Source: a virus. Taken from it: a stretch of DNA of 42,897 bases. Below are positions 31,857-38,363 of the stretch, in pieces. How positions within the stretch are numbered: the first letter of the stretch is position 1; every line of letters starts with the position of its first letter. Position numbers and translations under genes: made by a program. The stretch is from positions 1 through 42,897 of IMG/VR virus record IMGVR_UViG_3300015261_000006. One strand, written 5' to 3'. The notes under the pieces were generated by a model, which did no database searches, had not been told where the DNA came from, and worked only from the letters and a program-made list of their open reading frames with translations.

Positions 31857-32224
31857 ACGCCCCTCAGCATCCCGGCCAAGCGCGACACTTCCGAGCGCCA
31901 GCACGGCGGCTCCATGGCAGCCTGCAGGTCGAAGAACTGGCGCAGAAGGTTCGATTCGGTCGCAGCGCAGAGAGGACCTACAAGCCGGCGCGGGATCGGA
32001 CGCATGCCGCGGCGCATGCGCGACACGTAGCTCTCCGACTTGCCGATGGCAGCGGCCACGTTGGCCAGCTTGTGGTCGCCGGCCTTCATCGCGATGGCCA
32101 GCGCCTGGTCTGGGGTCTCGATCTGCCGCACGACTTGCAGCGGTGCGTCCTTCGGCTTCCTGGTCACGCAGATACCCAGGTGAAGCCGTCCAGTTGGATC
32201 CGTCAGGTTGTCAGTGATTTCCAT
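31853..32224 (-). CDS. HTH regulator at the CII position
   Basis: The 123-residue product has a helix-turn-helix at about 52-75 (LANVAAAIGKSESYVSRMRR), preceded by a short N-terminal domain and followed by a helical C-terminus (LLRQFFDLQAAM). Its position, after Cro and before the O-like gene, is that of lambda CII, an activator of lysogeny genes. The HTH type would also suit a repressor. Start at ATG 32224 with AAAAGG upstream; a longer frame to 32302 is less likely. Confidence 0.68.
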   Translation of the reverse strand: MEITDNLTDPTGRLHLGICVTRKPKDAPLQVVRQIETPDQALAIAMKAGDHKLANVAAAIGKSESYVSRMRRGMRPIPRRLVGPLCAATESNLLRQFFDLQAAMEPPCWRSEVSRLAGMLRGV

Positions 32225-32462
32225 GATTTGCCTTTTCTTGCCAGGGGGTTGGGGGCGGAAATGGAGGCCCACCACAACGGAAGGCCCCGATGCCCGGTTC
32301 ACTGCGGAATGCCCACGGAAACGTCGTCCAGATGATCTGGACCGGTGGGCGGTGCTTTGCCCTCGTAAGGGCGGGGGGAAAGACCCACGTTCGTCCGCTG
32401 AAGCGGAAGAAGCGCGAGCCCATGGCGGCCGGTGCGGTGGGCGTGGTTGTGCCCTTCCCCAC
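32211..32462 (-). CDS. Doubtful gene in the Cro-CII interval
   Basis: An 83-residue frame with GTG start lies 24 bp after the Cro-like stop and would overlap the next start. The middle (SRFFRFSGRTWVFPPALTRA) is basic and protein-like, but the end is Pro/Gly/His-rich and codon use drifts. A plus-strand frame (32290-32475) also covers this place. If neither is real, 32225-32485 is a 261-bp untranslated leader, where lambda has nutR and tR1. Confidence 0.28.
   Translation of the reverse strand: MGKGTTTPTAPAAMGSRFFRFSGRTWVFPPALTRAKHRPPVQIIWTTFPWAFRSEPGIGAFRCGGPPFPPPTPWQEKANHGNH
32326..32342. promoter_or_regulatory. 17-bp palindrome between Cro-like and CII-like genes
   Basis: GTCCAGAT-g-ATCTGGAC has perfect 8-bp arms around one central base. 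It differs from the repressor operators. It could be a site for the CII-like protein or an RNA element in the leader. Confidence 0.45.
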
Positions 32463-32485
32463 CAGGCCGGTGTGAGGTGGCCATG

Positions 32486-32734
32486 TCAGGCAGCCGAGTC
32501 GGCGGGTTCATTGGCCGGCGCCGGGCCGAAGACGTCGGGGCGCAGGTCGTGGCGCGAAACGCCGCTGGCTGCTTCGATGGCCAGAACGTGCTCCGCTGGC
32601 ACGCGACGCTCGCGGTGGATCCAAGCCCACACATGGCCCTGCCGGACGGTCTTTTCTTCAGTGGAAAGGAGTCGGGCCAGAGCGCTCTGGCCTCCGACCG
32701 CTGCGACTGCGGCTTCGAGAGGTGAGTTGTCCAT
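32486..32734 (-). CDS. Cro-like repressor (YdaS-type HTH)
   Basis: The 82-residue product has the YdaS/Cro pattern: LEAAVAAVGGQSALARLL, then VRQGHVWAWIHRERRVPAEH with the recognition helix about 30-43, and ASGVSRHDLRPDVFG, usual at the end of this family. As first gene of the leftward operon it should turn off the lysogeny promoter. ATG 32734 lies exactly 6 nt after a good -10, and there is no Shine-Dalgarno, so the message may be leaderless. A TTG 15 nt upstream would be transcribed only if the promoter lay elsewhere. Confidence 0.78.
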   Translation of the reverse strand: MDNSPLEAAVAAVGGQSALARLLSTEEKTVRQGHVWAWIHRERRVPAEHVLAIEAASGVSRHDLRPDVFGPAPANEPADSAA

Positions 32735-32768
32735 GTCGCGAGCATACAACCTTGGTTGTATTAGTCAA
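32735..32768 (-). promoter_or_regulatory. Promoter of the Cro-like leftward operon
   Basis: On the minus strand, TTGACT (32768-32763), a 16-bp spacer and TATGCT (32746-32741) form a good sigma-70 promoter. Operator O1 nearly fills the spacer and O2 touches the -35. The expected start of transcription is at or next to the A of the Cro-like ATG. Confidence 0.68.
32745..32760. promoter_or_regulatory. Operator O1 (repressor binding site)
   Basis: TACAACC-TT-GGTTGTA, a perfect 7-bp-arm palindrome, identical to O5 at 34272-34287. It contains the core ACAAC-N4-GTTGT and lies in the spacer of the leftward promoter. Confidence 0.75.
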
Positions 32769-32781
32769 CAACCCACGTTGT
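32768..32781. promoter_or_regulatory. Operator O2 (repressor binding site)
   Basis: ACAAC-CCAC-GTTGT, centre 22 bp from O1 and 23 bp from O3. It is placed beside the -35 elements of both divergent promoters; its centre is 42.5 bp before the first base of the cI ATG. Confidence 0.75.
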
Positions 32782-32817
32782 TTGACCAAAACAACGCACG
32801 TTGTCACCGTTCACACA
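32782..32817 (+). promoter_or_regulatory. Candidate repressor-maintenance promoter
   Basis: TTGACC (32782-32787), 17-bp spacer, poor -10 CACCGT (32805-32810). The start of transcription would fall on the A of the cI ATG, giving a leaderless message, as with lambda PRM. The weak -10 fits a promoter that needs activation by repressor bound at O2. Confidence 0.42.
32791..32804. promoter_or_regulatory. Operator O3 (repressor binding site)
   Basis: ACAAC-GCAC-GTTGT lies in the spacer of the candidate maintenance promoter, so binding here would switch off cI, as OR3 does in lambda. Confidence 0.72.
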
Positions 32818-33509
32818 TGGAACTGAATGAGCGCGTTTCCCGTGCCCGTGAACATGCCCAACTGACTCAGGCGCAGTTGGCTAAGGCCGCCGGCGTTTCG
32901 CAGCAGGCGATCCAGAAGCTGGAGTCGGGGAAGTCCAGGGATTCAAAGAAGATCGCCCAGATAGCGATTGCCTGCGGCGTGCGGCCCGAGTGGCTGACCA
33001 CCGGAGAAGAGCCGATGGTGGCCGCCCTGACGCTGCGTGAGGCCGCGCCTCCCCGTTATGGGGACGACGACTATGCGGATGTCACTGGCTACTCGCAGGC
33101 AGTCGGCCTCGGAGCTGCAGGTGCCGAAGCGGAAGAATACGCCGAGACCCACAGCCTGAAGTTCAAGAAGGCGAGCCTCCGCCGTCGCGGCATCTACGGC
33201 CGCAACTTGGCGATCTACTACGGCAAGGGCGACTCGATGGAACCGACCATCGAGGACGGGGACGCAATCCTCTTCGACACATCAGACACCAGGGTGGCCG
33301 ATGGTTGCCTGTACCTGATCCAGGTGCACGGCGCGGCCAACCCCGAGTACTACGTGAAGAGGGCCATGGTGCTGGACGGCACGGTCTTCTTTAGCAGCGA
33401 CAACCCCAAGGGCGACCACTACTGGCAGAAGCCACGGCGGATGGACTCGAAGCGGGAACCGATCACGGTCGTAGGCCGTGTCCACTGGATTGGCGGATGG
33501 GCTGATTAA
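32817..33509 (+). CDS. cI: CI-type prophage repressor, XRE HTH plus S24 LexA-like domain
   Basis: The 230-residue product has an N-terminal XRE HTH (about 8-45, LTQAQLAKAAGVSQQAIQKL) and a C-terminal S24 self-cleavage domain with nucleophile Ser140 in GKGDSMEPTIEDGD and general-base Lys181 in YYVKR. The likely cleavage bond is Ala101-Gly102 in GLGAAGAEAEEY. So RecA-stimulated self-cleavage after DNA damage should induce the prophage. No Shine-Dalgarno precedes the ATG. It is the first gene of a three-gene lysogeny operon ended by a strong terminator. Confidence 0.93.
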   Translation: MELNERVSRAREHAQLTQAQLAKAAGVSQQAIQKLESGKSRDSKKIAQIAIACGVRPEWLTTGEEPMVAALTLREAAPPRYGDDDYADVTGYSQAVGLGAAGAEAEEYAETHSLKFKKASLRRRGIYGRNLAIYYGKGDSMEPTIEDGDAILFDTSDTRVADGCLYLIQVHGAANPEYYVKRAMVLDGTVFFSSDNPKGDHYWQKPRRMDSKREPITVVGRVHWIGGWAD

Positions 33510-33817
33510 TGAGCGAATTAGAACTTCGCATCTTCGATGTACCGTTGACTGAATCAGATGTGCGCAGATTTCTAGCGACCTTTGGAGGGCCAGGCGTCTG
33601 TGAGGTCTGCCGACGTGAAGAATGGAACGTGAACATGTTCCCCCCGTCTGACAAGGAAGTCTTGGCCATCAGAACAAGCAAAGAAGACGGCAGCGCGGGG
33701 ACCAATCACGTGCCAGTTTTTCTGGTCACATGTGCTACTTGTGGATTTTCACGCATCCATTCCGCCTATCAGGCTTCTCAATGGGTGTCGGCCAACCCAC
33801 GGGGAGGCGACGCATGA
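33509..33817 (+). CDS. Zinc-ribbon protein in the lysogeny operon
   Basis: The 102-residue product has two CxxC knuckles (Cys31/Cys34 in CEVCRREEW, Cys75/Cys78 in CATCGFSR) about 40 residues apart, which should bind one zinc. Otherwise it looks like a mixed alpha/beta cytoplasmic protein and no family is assigned. ATG overlaps the repressor stop (TAATG), so it is expressed in the lysogen. Genes here often provide host-cell phenotypes, such as exclusion of other phages (inference). Confidence 0.68.
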   Translation: MSELELRIFDVPLTESDVRRFLATFGGPGVCEVCRREEWNVNMFPPSDKEVLAIRTSKEDGSAGTNHVPVFLVTCATCGFSRIHSAYQASQWVSANPRGGDA

Positions 33818-34158
33818 CGAACGTGAAGGCCGGCCCTTGGGGGACCGCCAGGAAAGTTGAAACCCGAGGTGGTCCGCCCCATGATGGCGATATGGAAGCG
33901 CGAATCGCCAAACTTGAATCCGCAATGGAATACGTCCAGCGAGACATGGGTGAGGCTCGGACTGCCCTCTCAAAGCTCGTAGACGAAGTATCCCAAAGCC
34001 GAGCAGACCTAGCGATCATCAAGGAACGGCTGGAGCACACGCCTACCAAGTTGGACGTATGGAAAGCGGTTGCCGCGATCCTTCTCCCCATTGGTGCAGG
34101 CGTATGGTGGATCGTGCAGCAATACTTGGGCCCGATCCTCGCGAAGATGGCTGGATAG
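33814..34158 (+). CDS. Coiled-coil protein with C-terminal membrane anchor, lysogeny operon
   Basis: The 114-residue product has a long coiled coil (about residues 27-75, ARIAKLESAMEYVQRDMGEA) and a C-terminal hydrophobic segment (about 83-103, VAAILLPIGAGVWWIV), so it is probably anchored in the inner membrane by its C-terminus. It overlaps the zinc-ribbon gene by 4 bp and has GGGGAGG upstream. With that protein it may form a two-part exclusion or signalling device, but no known family matches. Confidence 0.68.
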   Translation: MTNVKAGPWGTARKVETRGGPPHDGDMEARIAKLESAMEYVQRDMGEARTALSKLVDEVSQSRADLAIIKERLEHTPTKLDVWKAVAAILLPIGAGVWWIVQQYLGPILAKMAG

Positions 34159-34186
34159 CTCGCTAAAAGCCCATGCCAAGGAAAAG

Positions 34187-34208
34187 CCCCGCTCCGGCGG
34201 GGTTTTTT
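34187..34208 (+). terminator. Intrinsic terminator of the lysogeny operon
   Basis: CCCCGC tccg GCGGGG (34187-34192 with 34197-34202) followed by TTTTTT. Strong classical structure, 28 bp after the last stop codon. It keeps repressor transcription out of the early operon. Confidence 0.92.
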
Positions 34209-34249
34209 GTGGCCCATCTTCCGGCCGAACTGTCAAAGCCGGAATAATT

Positions 34250-34263
34250 ACAACTTCGGTTGT
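34250..34263. promoter_or_regulatory. Operator O4 of the rightward early promoter
   Basis: ACAAC-TTCG-GTTGT, fourth copy of the repressor site, overlapping the -35 element by one base; centre 23 bp from O5. Confidence 0.72.
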
Positions 34264-34291
34264 TGTAATCCTACAACCTTGGTTGTATTGT
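34263..34291 (+). promoter_or_regulatory. Rightward early promoter (PL-like)
   Basis: TTGTAA (34263-34268), 17-bp spacer, TATTGT (34286-34291). Operator O5 fills the spacer as O1 does at the leftward promoter. It should start the recombination/integration operon about 35-40 nt before the first ATG. Confidence 0.6.
34272..34287. promoter_or_regulatory. Operator O5, identical to O1
   Basis: TACAACC-TT-GGTTGTA, identical over 16 bp to O1 some 1.5 kb away. Two identical strong sites at the two early promoters allow coordinated repression and perhaps looping. Confidence 0.75.
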
Positions 34292-34293
34292 TG

Positions 34294-34329
34294 ACCCCGT
34301 CGGCCCTTCCGGGCCATCTGAAACGGGGT
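34294..34329 (+). promoter_or_regulatory. Structured leader of the rightward operon, covering the ribosome site
   Basis: ACCCCGT (34294-34300) can pair with ACGGGGT (34323-34329), which holds the only purine-rich ribosome site of the first gene; GGCCC ttcc GGGCC (34302-34315) is nested inside. The leader may limit translation of the first gene or take part in antitermination. Confidence 0.45.
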
Positions 34330-34334
34330 TCACC

Positions 34335-34685
34335 ATGGCACCGCGTACCGCAAGCGACCTGGCCCGCAATGCCCAGCGCAGCTGGGACGACCAGGAAGAC
34401 CCGCGCCACGAGCAGGAACATCTCGCCGAGCAGGCGGTGGAGCTGGCGCGCACCTACCGCACCGACCCGGCCAAGCTGCGCCAGGCCGAGGAACTGACGG
34501 CCGGCACCTTCAGCGGTACCCACTACACCGAGGTGTCGTTGGCGCTGCACCGGCTGCACCACACCGACCCGGCGGACCTGATGGGCTCGGGCGCGCTGCA
34601 GGACCTGTACCGGCTGGCCCGTGACGAGGCGGCGGCGATCGACGCGCAGCTGCTGGAAATGGCGCTGCAGCAGGTGGCGGCATGA
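34335..34685 (+). CDS. First gene of the rightward early operon, unknown
   Basis: The 116-residue product is helical, acidic and rich in Ala, Leu, Glu and His (DDQEDPRHEQEHLAEQAVEL), with no HTH or metal motif. It holds the place of antiterminator N in lambda but lacks the Arg-rich RNA-binding N-terminus. Being the first product made on induction, it could be a host-takeover or anti-defence protein; nothing in the sequence proves it. Confidence 0.6.
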   Translation: MAPRTASDLARNAQRSWDDQEDPRHEQEHLAEQAVELARTYRTDPAKLRQAEELTAGTFSGTHYTEVSLALHRLHHTDPADLMGSGALQDLYRLARDEAAAIDAQLLEMALQQVAA

Positions 34686-34894
34686 GCGCCCCTGTCGGAA
34701 TGAAGGTGGTCACCAAGGCGCAGTTTTGGGCTGCGGTGATGGGAACCACTGCCAACGTGCATCCCAAGTCTGACCGCAACCAGACCAAGTGGACCGACCT
34801 ACGCACCGGTCAGCTGTGGGGCTGGTCATCGAAGGGCTACATGCCGTCTGAGGGCGACGAAGTTTTCGCGCTGGCGCCAGGCGGTGTCGCATGA
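34682..34894 (+). CDS. Small early protein, unknown
   Basis: The 70-residue product has a Trp-rich core (KWTDLRTGQLWGWSSKGYMP) that suggests a small beta fold, and no hydrophobic segment. It begins in an ATGA overlap with the previous gene and ends in one with the next. No family is recognised; small early beta proteins in phages are often inhibitors of host systems, but that is only a possibility here. Confidence 0.58.
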   Translation: MSAPVGMKVVTKAQFWAAVMGTTANVHPKSDRNQTKWTDLRTGQLWGWSSKGYMPSEGDEVFALAPGGVA

Positions 34895-35007
34895 CCGCCG
34901 CCGAACGCGAGCAGCGCCACCACGTGGTCGCCACTGTCGTTGCCAACGCCCTGTCGTTCTGCCTGGGCGTGCTGGCCACCGTACTGCTGCAGGCGGTGCT
35001 GTCGTGA
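34891..35007 (+). CDS. 38-residue membrane peptide
   Basis: MTAAEREQRHHVVATVVANA begins the product, followed by a hydrophobic stretch (LSFCLGVLATVLLQAVLS) running to the end. It is one transmembrane helix with a short cytoplasmic N-terminus. ATGA overlap before it and GTGA overlap after it support translation. Function unknown. Confidence 0.62.
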   Translation: MTAAEREQRHHVVATVVANALSFCLGVLATVLLQAVLS

Positions 35008-35297
35008 GCCGGGCCATTGATGTGCAGCAGATGCTGCAGAACGAGATTGAGCTTGCCCATTGCAAAGGACCGCGCGCCGGTGATGCCCGAGCGAGGCGCC
35101 TGCAGCAGATCGCCATCTTGTTCCGCGAACTGCGCGCCGCAGCCCACGCCTCTCTCGCAGCCCGCGACCTGGCCGACCAGCTGGCGGCCGACGACCGCCT
35201 GCGCGCCGCTCTGGCCGCGTGCGAACCCACCGACACCGATCACAACCGCGAGGCCGTGGACGGCCCGTGCGTGGAGGAAAACGACGATGAGCAGTAA
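35004..35297 (+). CDS. Small helical early protein
   Basis: The 97-residue product (GTG start in GTGA overlap, MSRAIDVQQMLQNEIELAH) is helical, Ala/Arg/Asp-rich and ends in an acidic tail (VDGPCVEENDDEQ). An ATG eight codons downstream is a possible alternative. It overlaps the next gene by 11 bp. No family recognised. Confidence 0.55.
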   Translation: MSRAIDVQQMLQNEIELAHCKGPRAGDARARRLQQIAILFRELRAAAHASLAARDLADQLAADDRLRAALAACEPTDTDHNREAVDGPCVEENDDEQ

Positions 35298-35613
35298 GCA
35301 CACACCGGGGCCGTGGGTCGTAACCCCGCATCCAGATCAGAACGTGGATGTGTTCGCCGTCGGCGAGGTTACGGACGAAGCTTTCCAGTACGGGCTTTCG
35401 CACACCGTTTGCTACCAGAACGCGGAAGCCAACGCACGCCTGATCGCCGCCGCGCCGGAGATGTTTGAGGCCCTGGACACCATCGGTGGCCTCTCGCGTG
35501 CGCTTCGCCAGGGCGGTCCGGATCCGATGGATCTCCAAGGGCTGTCCGATGCGCTGGAAGAGGCAGTCGACCTGGCAAACAGCTTGGTCGCGCAGATCGA
35601 AGGCCGCGGCTGA
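35287..35613 (+). CDS. Phage protein with HTPGPW N-terminus
   Basis: The 108-residue product starts MSSKHTPGPWVVTPHPDQN, then FGVxx-like strands and AEANARLIAAAPEMFEAL, a combination present in many phage early hypothetical proteins. The rest is a helix. Its biochemical role is not known. GGAGG lies ahead of the ATG. It is in the middle of an uninterrupted chain of small early genes. Confidence 0.72.
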   Translation: MSSKHTPGPWVVTPHPDQNVDVFAVGEVTDEAFQYGLSHTVCYQNAEANARLIAAAPEMFEALDTIGGLSRALRQGGPDPMDLQGLSDALEEAVDLANSLVAQIEGRG

Positions 35614-35732
35614 TGCGCTTCCTGACCTTCTTCGGCTGCAGCAACTGGCGCCACTTCGCCGCCTGCCTCGCCTGCTACGCCATCACCGCCGCGCTCGCAG
35701 CCGCCATGTGCTGGCCGCTGGCCTGGTCCTGA
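35613..35732 (+). CDS. 39-residue membrane peptide
   Basis: The start ATG overlaps the previous stop (TGATG). The product begins MRFLTFFGCSNWRHFAACLA and continues hydrophobic (CYAITAALAAAMCWPLAWS), one or two membrane segments with four Cys. No family recognised. It ends 41 bp before the next gene. Confidence 0.55.
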   Translation: MRFLTFFGCSNWRHFAACLACYAITAALAAAMCWPLAWS

Positions 35733-35773
35733 CTTCCCGCCGGCGCGGCCGGCCTTCCTGAGAGGCACCACCG

Positions 35774-36301
35774 ATGTTCGAACTGATCGACGCGACCGCG
35801 AAGGTCTCCAACTACAACCCCCGGGCCGAGAAGCACGGCGACGAAAACAAGATGGCCGGCGACCTGAAGCTGTTGGCCACCACCGGTAGCGCGGTGCTGG
35901 ACTTCTTCAACAAGGACCTGCGCAAGACGCTGTACCGCAAGCCCAGCCAGGGCGAGCAGCAGGATCTGATCGAGGGCAGCGACGGCCTCACCGCCGTGAA
36001 GTTCCCCCGCCTCGGCGCGCTGTCGTGGGACGAGGAATACCCGGGCTATCAGCTGGTCATCGGCACCGGGCTGGGCTTGTCCGAACCGATGGTGCTGTCG
36101 GAGGTGACCCTGAAGCGCTTCCGCTTCGAGGCTCTGGACGGCGGCAGCGTGCAGGTCGGCCTCAGCGCCCTGTTCCACCCGACCACCGAGCAGGCCGGCG
36201 CCCTGTGCGCGCTGATCCAGGAAGACGTGCAGATCACCCTGATCCCGCCGACCAAGCAGGCCAAGGGCAGCAAGCCGCAGCAGGAAGACCTGGCCGCGTA
36301 A
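35774..36301 (+). CDS. Early protein upstream of recT, unknown
   Basis: The 175-residue product is mixed alpha/beta: FELIDATAKVSNYNPRAEKH at the start, GALSWDEEYPGYQLVIGTG in the middle and a Lys/Gln-rich acidic tail (GSKPQQEDLAA). It is in the place where many recombination modules carry a ssDNA-binding or accessory protein, but no OB-fold pattern is certain. GAGAGG lies upstream of ATG. Two hairpins follow before recT. Confidence 0.62.
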   Translation: MFELIDATAKVSNYNPRAEKHGDENKMAGDLKLLATTGSAVLDFFNKDLRKTLYRKPSQGEQQDLIEGSDGLTAVKFPRLGALSWDEEYPGYQLVIGTGLGLSEPMVLSEVTLKRFRFEALDGGSVQVGLSALFHPTTEQAGALCALIQEDVQITLIPPTKQAKGSKPQQEDLAA

Positions 36302-36310
36302 CCGAACACC

Positions 36311-36350
36311 GGCCCGCCGCAATGGCGGGCCTTCGCCGGGCAACCCGGCG
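36311..36350 (+). other. Two tandem hairpins in the leader of recT
   Basis: GGCCCGCC gcaat GGCGGGCC (36311-36331) is followed at 36334-36350 by CGCCGGG caa CCCGGCG. Neither is followed by a T run. They occupy the 75-bp gap before the GTG of recT and may stabilise or separate the messages. Confidence 0.55.
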
Positions 36351-36376
36351 CCTCATTTCATGTCGAGAAAATACCC

Positions 36377-37375
36377 GTGAACCAGATCGTCACCATCGAG
36401 GATTCGGTCTACGGCACCAAGGATTCCTTTGCCTCGGTGCTGACTGATCGGTCCATCAACTTCGACCGCGAGGCCGAGTTCGCCTTGCAGACGCTGTACG
36501 GCAACGACTACGCGATGAAAATCGCGATGCAGAACCGTTCGTCGGTCATTGCCGCAGTGGTCAACATCGCGGCCATCGGCATCAGCCTGAACCCGGCGAA
36601 GAAGCAGGCTTACCTGGTGCCGCGCGACGGCAAGATCTGCCTCGACATCAGCTACATGGGCCTGATGGATCTGGCCATCGACTCCGGGTCGATCCGCTGG
36701 GGCCAGGCCGAGCTGGTCTACGAGAGCGACCTGTTCGAGCTGGTCGGGGTGGACAAGGAACCAATCCACAAGCGGGCCCCGTTCAGCCGCAACCGCGGCG
36801 AGATTGTGGGCGCCTATGTGGTGGTGAAGACGCCCGAAGGCGATTACCTGACCACCGCAATGTCTGTGGACGAAATCAACGACATCCGCGACCGCTCGTC
36901 GGCATGGAAGGCGTGGGTATCGAAGAAGAAGTCCTGCCCGTGGGTCACCGACTGGGGCGAGATGGCGAAGAAAACGGTAGTGAAGCGCGCCTACAAGTAC
37001 TGGCCGAAGACCGAGCGCCTGGACACCGCGATCCACCATCTGAACACCGATGGCGGCGAAGGGCTGGCGGTGATCGAGCAGCAGGCGCAGACCCGCACCG
37101 CACTGCCGCCCCCGGAGGACACCGAGGAACGCATCGAGCTGTACGCCAGCCTGCAGGACATTGCGACTGTTGGCGTCGACGCTCTCGGCGAGGCGTGGGG
37201 CAATCTGACCAAGGAGCAGCGCGCCATGATCGGCCAAGCCGGACTGGCAGCGCTGAAGGCAGAGGCTGAGAAGGCTGATGCGGAGCTGGTTGATGTCGAT
37301 ACCGAAGGCCGGCCCACCGTCAGCGAACTGATCGACCGCGATATCGAGCGCAGGGAGGCCGCAGGATGCGCCTGA
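36377..37375 (+). CDS. RecT-family single-strand annealing protein
   Basis: RecT anneals complementary single strands made by its partner exonuclease. The 332-residue product carries the family core: FALQTLYGNDYAMKIAMQN, IAAIGISLNPAKKQAYLVPR, ICLDISYMGLMDLAIDSG, and a conserved MAKKTVVKRAYKYWP. The C-terminal third is acidic with TEERIELYASLQ and a final helix. Start is GTG at 36377 with GAGAAAA upstream. It overlaps the exonuclease gene by 10 bp, so the pair is made together. Confidence 0.93.
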   Translation: MNQIVTIEDSVYGTKDSFASVLTDRSINFDREAEFALQTLYGNDYAMKIAMQNRSSVIAAVVNIAAIGISLNPAKKQAYLVPRDGKICLDISYMGLMDLAIDSGSIRWGQAELVYESDLFELVGVDKEPIHKRAPFSRNRGEIVGAYVVVKTPEGDYLTTAMSVDEINDIRDRSSAWKAWVSKKKSCPWVTDWGEMAKKTVVKRAYKYWPKTERLDTAIHHLNTDGGEGLAVIEQQAQTRTALPPPEDTEERIELYASLQDIATVGVDALGEAWGNLTKEQRAMIGQAGLAALKAEAEKADAELVDVDTEGRPTVSELIDRDIERREAAGCA

Positions 37376-38148
37376 TTCGCTGCGACCAGGGAAGCGACGC
37401 CTGGCACAACGCCAGGGCCGGGGTCATCACCGCCAGCATGTTCGCCACTGCGCGCTCGCGCGTGGGTGAGCTGACCGACCAGCAGCAGCTCTACGTGGAC
37501 TCGGTGCTGGCCGGTATGGCACCGAAGGCTGCTGCAGAGGCGGCCAGCTACAAGGCCGTGCCGAAGTCGGCGGTGATCGAGAAGGCGCTGGCCGGCGAGC
37601 CCATCGGCGACTTCAGCGAGGCCTCGAAGAACTACGCGTTCCGGCTGGCGATCGAGCGCATCAGCGGTCAACCGCTGGATGAGGGTTTCGAAACCTACGC
37701 CATGCGCCGCGGCCATGAGCTGGAACCCTTCGCGCGCGCCGAGCATGAGGTGCAGTCCGGCCTGCTGGTGAAGCGCGCCGGGTTCGTGCTGAGCGAGTGT
37801 GGCGACTACGGCTGCTCGGCGGACGGCTTCATCGGCGAGGACGGCGGCAGCGAATACAAGTGCTTCATCAACCCGGAGAAGCTGCGCGCCTTCCACATCG
37901 ACAACGATGCGAGCGAGGTGTTCGAGCAGGCCCAGGGCTGCATGTGGCTGACCGGCCGGCAGTGGTGGCACATCGGCCTGTACTGCCCGGCGCTGGCCGC
38001 CGTCGGCAAGCAGCTGTGGTGGCGCCGCTTCGAACGCGACGAAACGTTCATCGCCAAGCTGCGCGCCGACCTGGAACCGTTCCGGCAGATGGTCGTCGGG
38101 TTCGAGCAGAGCCTGCGCGCTGGCGATCACCAGCAGGTGGCCGCCTGA
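37366..38148 (+). CDS. YqaJ/lambda Exo-like 5'-3' exonuclease
   Basis: The enzyme resects double-strand ends to feed RecT. The 260-residue product starts DQGSDAWHNARAGVITASMF, the usual family opening, and has the metal-binding residues Glu120 (RRGHELEPF), Asp153 (GCSADGF), Glu163 and Lys165 (SEYKC), followed by EVFEQAQGCMWLTG. Length is like lambda Exo (226) plus an insert. ATG overlaps recT. Confidence 0.9.
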   Translation: MRLIRCDQGSDAWHNARAGVITASMFATARSRVGELTDQQQLYVDSVLAGMAPKAAAEAASYKAVPKSAVIEKALAGEPIGDFSEASKNYAFRLAIERISGQPLDEGFETYAMRRGHELEPFARAEHEVQSGLLVKRAGFVLSECGDYGCSADGFIGEDGGSEYKCFINPEKLRAFHIDNDASEVFEQAQGCMWLTGRQWWHIGLYCPALAAVGKQLWWRRFERDETFIAKLRADLEPFRQMVVGFEQSLRAGDHQQVAA

Positions 38149-38363
38149 TGGACGTCGCCCTGTACCCCTGCCACGCCAAGAGCCTGCGCCGTGCCGGCCA
38201 GGCCCGCGCGCAGCTGTTCGCGCACGTCATCGAGAGCAAGCGCTACACCACCGCGCAGGTGGCCGAGATCCTGGACATATCCCACAGCGCCGCATACGAG
38301 CGGATCAAGCGGCGCCCGCACCCGCTGACCTGGGCGGACCTGCAGAAGGTGCGCCTGCCATGA
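38148..38363 (+). CDS. Small HTH protein
   Basis: The 71-residue product has a predicted helix-turn-helix (about 34-57, TTAQVAEILDISHSAAYERI), basic overall. It could regulate the early operon or bind DNA ends with the recombinases. The start overlaps the exonuclease stop (TGATG), and its stop overlaps the next gene (ATGA). Confidence 0.6.
   Translation: MDVALYPCHAKSLRRAGQARAQLFAHVIESKRYTTAQVAEILDISHSAAYERIKRRPHPLTWADLQKVRLP

Noticed and set aside
32290-32475. Plus-strand 61-codon gene in the Cro-CII interval
   Set aside because: No ribosome site or promoter, and it runs against the leftward early operon. The minus-strand frame there is only slightly better and is listed with low confidence.
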